Of a stretch of 64,000 nucleotides of DNA, positions 57,722 to 64,000 are shown in pieces. Origin of the DNA: Fragilaria crotonensis (taxonomy: Eukaryota; Bacillariophyta; Fragilariophyceae; Fragilariales; Fragilariaceae). The translations under genes and the position numbers were made by a program. Each line of letters starts with the position of its first letter. Within the stretch, counting starts at the first letter, position 1. The stretch is from contig JAKSYS010000033.1 of the NCBI GenBank assembly GCA_022925895.1, positions 1 to 64,000 of the forward strand, read 5' to 3'. The notes beneath the pieces were generated by a model, which worked only from the letters and a program-made list of their open reading frames with translations, was not told the DNA's origin and searched no databases.

Positions 57722-58493
57722 GTGATCTTATTGCTGACCTGCGGTCTGCGGATTATGGCAGCGTTTTCTTCGAGCGGAATGTGCGAGTGCCTGACGGGAG
57801 AAAAAATCATCAAAATCAGGCGAGCGTCATACGACTTACTCACGTTGCGGAAGTTCGAACATATGAACATTGCACATACATATATAACGGATAGATGTAC
57901 TCGAATACGAGTAACAATGTACTACAGTACGTGCTGTATTTGTGTACTGTAGCATGTAGTCCATAATTATATATGTGATACTACTACTCAGTGTAGTCGT
58001 GCCAGCTGCATACGTGTACGCAGCATGATGTATGTACAGGGGATTGGGGGTTGGTGGTTAGTGAACGAAAGCAATTTTAATTGTGGAGATGGGGGGATGG
58101 AGTACGCAAACACAGAGTAAGGAGTGAATCAAAGCTGATGCTACATAGTACTTGAGTAATCGTAAGAGAGAGCGACGTAACGGTCTTGAATACCGAGCAT
58201 ATCCATCGTCAATGAGCTTCATGTCCGTGGCGCCGTGGGAAGTGAGAACCATGTGATTCAAGTTTCAGGTGGGCTGACTGACTGTACTACTGTACGCCGA
58301 GTAGTCGTCGTCGTTGACGCGAAAATCCGACCCCTGCGCCGAGATGGTACATTGGTACATTATATAATAGAAAAGTATCTGAACATGATTGTCTGTCTAC
58401 AATGACAGAAACCGTCGTGAGCAGAATCGACGAGGTGCTTCCAATCGTGATGGTTCCCTCCTAATATTACGATACTACCGCATCAATCGACTA
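57722..58493. other. Intergenic
   Basis: No supported gene. Short frames at 57509-57952 (plus) and 58058-58261 (minus) lack motifs. Pentamers of the GTACT/AGTAC kind are frequent at 57880-58050. Confidence 0.4.
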
Positions 58494-59261
58494 TCAGAGG
58501 AAGAAGTCCTCGGGAAGAGTCTCTAAGTCATAGCGATATCCAAAAGCAGTATCCAAACCTTCCATTCCTTTGAGTGCGGCAGCTTTTTCCAGGACAGCAG
58601 TGCGTTGAAAGCCCAGGGATTCCCACAAATTGACGCTGGCCTGGTTGGATTCAAATACGAGATTGAAGTAGGCCGATTTGTAGCCCAAATCGCGGGCTAT
58701 TCGCAAGAATAAGTTGCCCATCAACCGCGCAACCCCACGATTTCGGTATTTGGGCGTGGTGATGAAGCCACCATTGCAAATGTGCGAGCATCGTCCAGGA
58801 TAATTTGGTTTGATGTAAAAGCAACCCATGACATCCCCTGCCTTGGTTTCGTTTTCATTGTCGGTGCCGTTCTCGTCATTGTCTTTGCTGCCATCAGCGC
58901 GCGTTCGAACCACGAATGCCGCGTGTGACAAAAAGTAGGCTCGGTAGGAGTCGACGGTTTCAAACTCCTGGTCAAATGGCCACGAGCGGCCCTCTCGAAT
59001 GACGAGGTTCATCAAGTCCATACCAGCCTCCCATTCAGTCTCCATGAATGGACCCACTTGGACGGGCGTACCATCAGGAAGGTTCGTGTCATAGGGAAGG
59101 TAGGAAATCCCAGCAAGACCCTTCGTTCCGTCCCCTGCTTCGCCAACGTATGCCGATGTCATGAGCCGTCTCGTTTCTGGTCGTGTTGGTTGCGAGTGTA
59201 TCAGAAAACTGGAAGCGTTGATCAGGAACGCAAACGAAAGTGACAACAAGAGCAGCGACAT
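58494..59261 (-). CDS. GNAT-family N-acetyltransferase
   Basis: A 255-residue acetyl-CoA-dependent acetyltransferase; the substrate is unknown. I start it at ATG 59261 (MSLLLLSLSFAFLINASSF), because the longer open frame begins without an ATG. The hydrophobic N terminus followed by NASSF recalls a diatom plastid signal (usually A-S-A-F), so plastid or secretory routing is possible. The catalytic domain begins around MTSAYVG. Motif A is YRNRGVARLMG, with R-x-x-G-x-A for pyrophosphate binding, and motif B is NLVFESNQASVNLWESLGF. These resemble yeast-type acetyltransferases of amino-acid analogues, but no substrate can be assigned. The frame is intact. Confidence 0.8.
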   Translation of the reverse strand: MSLLLLSLSFAFLINASSFLIHSQPTRPETRRLMTSAYVGEAGDGTKGLAGISYLPYDTNLPDGTPVQVGPFMETEWEAGMDLMNLVIREGRSWPFDQEFETVDSYRAYFLSHAAFVVRTRADGSKDNDENGTDNENETKAGDVMGCFYIKPNYPGRCSHICNGGFITTPKYRNRGVARLMGNLFLRIARDLGYKSAYFNLVFESNQASVNLWESLGFQRTAVLEKAAALKGMEGLDTAFGYRYDLETLPEDFFL

Positions 59262-59737
59262 TGCAGACGAACGGTGACGAAATGGTGGGGGCAGTAATCG
59301 CCCCAAGGTTTGCCATGGTGCGGCTGCTGAGCTGTTCACTTACGCAACAATTCACAACATCTGCTTGCATACAACATCCAATGCGGTAAATGCGGCAGAC
59401 GGCAGGAATTCTACCAGCGTACTGTATTCGAGCGTGCCAGTACTTTGTACAACTACAGTACTTGAATCGTTCTGGGGTGTCTAGTAGAGTCTAGAGTAGT
59501 GTATGAGTTCTACCGTAGTACAAGTACTGGTAAGTGGGAAGTACTCCGATTAACTTGCAACACTAAATAATGACGTTATTTAAGTGTACTCCGAGTGTTG
59601 TAGGAGTACCAAAGTAATCCCGAATTCAGTGCGAAGTTAAGGTGGAAGAACGAGGACGACGTCGTCACTCCTTCCCTCTCAATGACTCCTCATCAGGAAC
59701 TCGCAACGATAACACTTCAGCAGCACTTAGCCTTAAC
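59262..59737. other. Spacer between GNAT and mevalonate kinase genes
   Basis: It contains the GNAT promoter and the mevalonate kinase 3' untranslated region (both genes on minus). Runs of AGTACT-type motifs lie at 59440-59600. No gene seen. Confidence 0.5.
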
Positions 59738-60786
59738 TTATGCCAACATACTCGTCCAAACCTGAGGAGCTAGCTTCGAAAGGGCGGCTGCAACCGCCTT
59801 TTGAGATTCCTCAGTCGGTGTGAGTGCCAGCATCAAGCCGCCTCTCCCAGTTCCGCTCATCTTGGCACCAATCGCTCCAGCCTTGCGTGCCTCTAATACA
59901 AGGTCGTCCAACTCCTTGCAACTAACGGTCAGTTCCTGACAAAGGGCATGATTTTCGTCGAGCAAATGACCTAGTTTCTCCATATCGCCTTCGTCAATGG
60001 CCGTTTCGGCAGACTCAACAATCGAAATGTACTTCTGCAGCAATCCGTCAAACCAAGCGGGATCGGCTTCTTTCTTCGCCCGAACGTCTCCGACGACTGT
60101 GGACGTGCTCGCTGTTATTCCCGTACTCGCGTAGACAATACGAATGGGTACCTTGATTTGCTTCTTGATAAAGATTGGATCGCCGTCGGTACGCATAAAG
60201 CGCAACAGGCCTCCAAACGTCGATGCCGTGTTGTCAATCCCGGACGGTGTTCCGTGGTATCCTTTCTCTCCTTCGTATCCAGCAGCATTGATTTCATCTT
60301 CCGTCATTGGTCGACGTAGCTCATAACTCAACGCTCGTGCCAATGACACTACCTGAGCGGCCGATGCACCAATACCTGACACACAGCATAAGTCTCCACC
60401 AAAGGTCAGCTTGACGCAGTGCTTATTTTGACATCTAAACCGAAATGCTTCAAAACAAGTCCAACCGCTTCATCACCTTCTTCCTTCTTGGTAACTTTAT
60501 AGTCCGGAACAGCTGGTCTGTTGTCCACCAGAATTACTCCCGGAGGTTCATCAAACAAAACTTGGCACTCACAATCGGTATAGGATGCGACAGCCCCGAC
60601 CAATGCTGGAACCTTGTACACCACAAAGTGTTCGCCGAACAGAATGAGCTTGCCAAAGGCGCGTGTCTTCCTGAGGACGCGTTCACCAATGCGTTCGTGC
60701 TGTTCCCGCAACGATTCGGCAACAGCTTGTTGGTGCAAACGTTCCTCCATCTCCATGAGATGATCGTCATCCACGTACTCCGTCAT
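59738..60786 (-). CDS. Mevalonate kinase
   Basis: Phosphorylates mevalonate with ATP in the cytosolic isoprenoid (sterol) pathway. ATG 60786. The three GHMP-kinase motifs are present: KLILFGEHFVVY near the start, the phosphate loop as SGIGASAAQVV (normally GLGSSAA, so one Ser is replaced), and KMSGTGRGG near the C terminus. GTPSGIDNTAS contains the catalytic Asp region. Length about 349 residues, near the short end for the family. A single-base frame break at about 60405 (the first frame ends ISTASS; the second runs CVKLTFGGDLCC) lies between motifs 1 and 2 and needs checking. No intron fits there. Confidence 0.85.
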
Positions 60787-62242
60787 CCTTGTCTAGATTG
60801 TCCTTGTTGGTAGGTTTCGAAGTTGCGGCGATGTATCGGATCTTTTGACCAGCAATTGTGGAATCTTTTGTTGTTATGAAGATACGCACTGGCGTGTCCT
60901 ACAAGTACTATACAGTTCGCTTAGATTTCAGATTTCACCAACCGAGCTCAGAGTGGACGAAGAGCTGCTGTGCCATACTCCCAACTCCTACTGAAGTATA
61001 AGGGACTGCGTAACGGTAAGTGCGATCCATTGGATCTACGGTCCGCTGCTGTACTCGGAGTACTGGTAATATACCTGGCATTGCGTGAGTGAAAGGTCGC
61101 ATGTGACAACTGACAACCGACTCGTGTCAACGATTCGAGTTCTCTTTTCTCCACGATACCATGATCCATGATCACTCCCACTTTGAGTACAGTACGTACT
61201 AAAGTGTCATCCGAAAATCCAAAGGGCCTGATGCTCGTTGGCGAAACAGGAGTTTCCAGGATCGCCTTTGACTGTTGCACAGCCACGTCAGGGTCCCGGG
61301 GACGCACGTTTGTGTTCTCTCGGTAAAGAACTCGGAGGACTTGAAAACTGGTACAAGTACATAGAGTATTCTCCTCCTCGACTGTTGCACTCGATGAGCT
61401 CGTTGAACAGAGGCAGGAGGTGTACCGTACTCTATACCTGGTTTTGGTGAAAAAAGTAAAACGTAGCACTGAACTCAGAGTATTGTCAACAGCGCTTCTG
61501 ATGAAGTGAGGTTCGACTTCTGACGCCTTTGACACCATGAGACATGAATTCCCCGACGATATCGTTGTCGATTCCTCGATTCAGAAAATGACTGACACTT
61601 CATGACACTTACGTTAGTTTTCTTTCATGAAATCAGAAGCCGCGATTCGAACTGACGTTGCTCTTCTCATGTAAACAAATTTGCCACACTCTCAATCCGA
61701 ACCTCCTTCGTGGTCTAATCCCGATGAGCAAGAAACACTCGACACAACGGAGGAAAGAATGCAGTTGATTCATATAATGATAGTTCTAGTAGAGATTCAT
61801 AAATGGTACAATGTACAAAGGGAGACACACCACCACTTCAATTGATCGAAGCTGGATTTGTGATCGCCCTCCGAGGCAGAATGCGCGATGCAAACTGATG
61901 TAGTTAATGCAGAATATGTAACATTCAGCAGGTGTTGCCATGTCGAAAGATAGCCAAAAACCGTGTCCAAGAGTATTCCCTTAGATGGCAAGTTCACAAA
62001 AAGTGGAGATAAATCCACCTCTCCCAAACCCAAAATTCCATTCCAATAAAGCCCTTCCCCTCGAGACTTTCCCTAGCTCTCTTTCCCAACGACGACAACT
62101 TGCTTGTGTTAACGATTCAGTCTTCTATGTCAGTTTGCAGTGATGCATTCCATACAGAGAGGTTCACAAATGTAGTAACGAAGAATATACATGATGGTGT
62201 GCAATCCCATGGACTGCACAATTCAGTCGGGCATAAGCCCGA
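60787..62242. other. Intergenic, with one doubtful 196-codon frame
   Basis: The minus frame 61538-60948 starts with ATG (MVSKASEVEP) and is open for 196 codons but has no family motif. I do not call it a gene. The rest lacks coding signal. The part next to 60787 should contain the mevalonate kinase promoter. Confidence 0.35.
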
Positions 62243-62244
62243 CT
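62225..62244 (-). terminator. Hairpin overlapping a stop codon
   Basis: AGTCGGGC and GCCCGACT are separated by ATAA. The hairpin overlaps the TAG at 62243-62245 of the two-exon gene. Whether it acts in 3' end formation is unknown; this is not the histone-type stem-loop. Confidence 0.35.
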
Positions 62245-63005
62245 AATACCACGTGATGGAACCACTCCAGAAGCTGTCGTTATCGAAGAAGTCGTCGGGA
62301 TTGGAAATAGATTGCTCGGGGTTGCCAAAAGTCTCGATCTTATCGTTGTGCAACACAACCACTCGGGAGATGTCGTGACGTCCAACTGCTGGGTCATTAG
62401 TAGCGAAAAGACCAGACAGTTCTTCTTGGTGAGAAGAAGGATCCACATCTAGCTCAGCAAGCAACTTTCGTTCCAGTCGGTAATCTTGACGAAACCTTAA
62501 ATGGTGAAAGGAATCATCGTTAGAGGTGTCGTGAAACGCAAAAATCAGTACTGCTCTCAACGGAAGAAAGCACCAACCACATTCGGAATTCAATCACACT
62601 GCCTTCAATGGCGATTTTAGAGAGCTAAAAAAATCGCGAGATCTACATTTGGGTTGGAACGGCGATGGCGATCAACAAGCGAAGAACTGACCTTTGCGTG
62701 TCTTCACAGGAGTAGAAGTAGCGACCTAATCCATCCTTAGGATAGAGACGATCAACAATATGGACTTCATCTTCCCCCGAGAAGCTTACACCCCTTGGAG
62801 CTTCACTTAGCGACGAGCACGTCGTCGATGCCAGAGAACAGCAATCGTCAAAACTCGTAGAAGGCCGTAGAGATTGTACCAGACATGAGTCAACTCTTTT
62901 CGGAGGCGATGATACTAGTACATATTCCTCTTCGTCGTAGCATTCATCGTTCAGTGGTGGACGAGATAAGACGGAAAGCAAAGCATTTCTTTCAATGATG
63001 ATCAT
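62243..63005 (-). CDS. Two-exon protein of unknown function
   Basis: Exon 1 runs 63005-62692 from MIIIERNALL to EDTQ. A GT-AG intron of 196 nt (62496-62691, donor GTCAGT, acceptor TTTAAG) keeps the frame. Exon 2 encodes FRQDYRLERKLLAELD to the C-terminal FFDNDSFWSGSITWY. Before the splice site lies RGVSFSGEDEVHIVDRLY and YFYSCEDTQ. The chain is about 190 residues, mostly polar, with a Ser-rich middle. Proteins of this build, with a V-x-F-S-x-x-x-E-V-H/Q block and an aromatic-acidic end, recur in diatoms, but no function is known to me. Confidence 0.6.
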
Positions 63006-64000
63006 GGTGAAAAATTTCGGTTTGGCGGATGCGAAGAAAAGAGACTCGAAATTGCACCAGGTTTTGTGTGCTCGAAGGTCGTGGCGTCCAAATGGGAACA
63101 TTCCGTTTCCTTCCCTGCAATTTTGGTGGTCGTGACTCCGCAAAAGTTGGGAGCAAGCGAGCCGTGCCTGTTTCGCGTACTGTTCGCTACTCGCTACCAA
63201 TATACGGAAGGAAATTTCTCCGGCATCGGGGTCATTTGACGCTTGAAGCAGGGAGAGAACTTTAATCGGGTTTGATGGTATGACATTCAATAAGACGTTT
63301 TCGTTAGTACCTGGTACGACTACCCGTATCATAGGACAAGACGACACCCAAAGTGCGAAAAGCTTCTGTAGAAAAACGAGTAATGGCATACTAGTACTCT
63401 TGTACTGGAGTGCTACAGGTAGAGAAAGTTTTGAATATGCATAATCTTATTTACTTACCGTACTGGTAGTTATATACTCGCCTGGTACTAGTACTTGTAC
63501 CTTGTATGCAGATAGTCCGAGTATCATATCATTTTCGGGTCCATGTTCTGTACGGTACTTGTACTGTACTTGTACTCCGCATTCTGTTGTAGTGCTAGTA
63601 TGTTCTTCGAATGATATGCATATATCAGATATCAGACACCAGACGCCAGAGCACTGGCGAGTGGCGAGTTGCTTTCTACTTTCAACGCTATGCATAATGC
63701 ATACTCATTCACTGCTGGAGTACTTGTACTAGTACCAAGTACCAAGTACCAGCAATCGTGATCGGTGGTAGCACGTACCAGTAGACCTTTCGCAGGACCT
63801 GTATGTAGTATGTACAGTATGCATATGCAGATATGATCAGATTCTCCTACTCTACTAGTAGAGTCTACTACCGGTAGTAGTAGTGAGTTTCATTCACTGA
63901 CATCCTCGTGAACGAGTCGTACTTCATTCACGTTTTCATTTGTCCGGGAAACCTACCGGTAGTAGTACGTACAACTGGAGTAGGTCATACAACATGATAC
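63006..64000. other. Upstream and intergenic DNA rich in short palindromes
   Basis: No supported gene. From 63390 onward CTAGTAC, GTACTAG and ACCGGTAGTAG-type motifs are dense, forming overlapping short inverted repeats (for example about 63850-63890). Confidence 0.45.

Noticed and set aside
57394-57870. ATG8-like ubiquitin-fold protein, from the RIPLLV string
   Set aside because: The rest of the ATG8 fold and the C-terminal Gly are missing, and a membrane helix precedes it.
60948-61538. 196-codon minus-strand frame
   Set aside because: Starts with ATG but has no motif and an unstructured composition. Kept only as a remark in the intergenic entry.
1-64000. tRNA and rRNA genes
   Set aside because: Scanning by eye found no tRNA cloverleaf or rRNA signature. 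A dedicated search was not possible.

Overview
The window is nuclear DNA of a eukaryote, most likely a raphid pennate diatom. Evidence: short GT-AG introns, Ty1/copia elements of the kind called CoDi in diatoms, Thr-Arg-Lys-Pro linkers, a Cys-rich secreted domain of diatom type, and a mevalonate kinase. The species cannot be fixed from the sequence. It divides into about 47 kb of transposable elements and their wrecks (1-47600) and about 16 kb of ordinary single-copy genes (47900-63000).

Left part. Bases 1-8993 are a non-LTR retrotransposon (LINE) with a decayed ORF1 and a largely intact ORF2 (endonuclease, reverse transcriptase, RNase H, zinc knuckle). Next come two copies of a gene for a secreted 2-oxoglutarate/Fe(II)-oxygenase-like protein (10102-11306 and 29084-30313), lying inside a near-identical 1.5 kb duplication. 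Everything between the copies is a nest of transposons. An old copia remnant (12129-12724) was hit by a second copia (copia-1, 12731-28659). Copia-1 carries a 670 bp MITE-like element in its RT and a DNA transposon (transposase halves at 15880-17110 and 24717-26669) between its RT and RNase H parts. The transposase is split by a 5'-truncated LINE with a perfect 16 bp target-site duplication. That LINE is split by a young copia (copia-2, 18260-24598) with 414 bp LTRs and the 5 bp duplication AGATG. LTR divergence (about 5% for copia-1, about 0.5% for copia-2) agrees with the order of insertion.

Middle part (30.9-47.6 kb). A 1.38 kb TIR element, several broken transposon genes (a zinc-finger ORF, a CACTA/Plavaka-like transposase, an oxygenase-like ORF, a 590-codon ORF with two in-frame stops, a low-complexity ORF with a PCNA-binding motif), and tandem repeats, one of which carries four copies of a hairpin with paired base changes.

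Right part. A twin-CX9C protein gene diverges from a gene that fuses an SbcD/Mre11-like nuclease to an SbcC/Rad50-like ATPase. It is followed by a calpain with UBA-like and GRF domains, a membrane RING-finger protein with two deduced introns, small hypothetical genes, a GNAT acetyltransferase, mevalonate kinase, and a two-exon protein of unknown function. Several of these otherwise intact genes carry exactly one single-base frame break, which suggests consensus errors in the assembly more than gene death.
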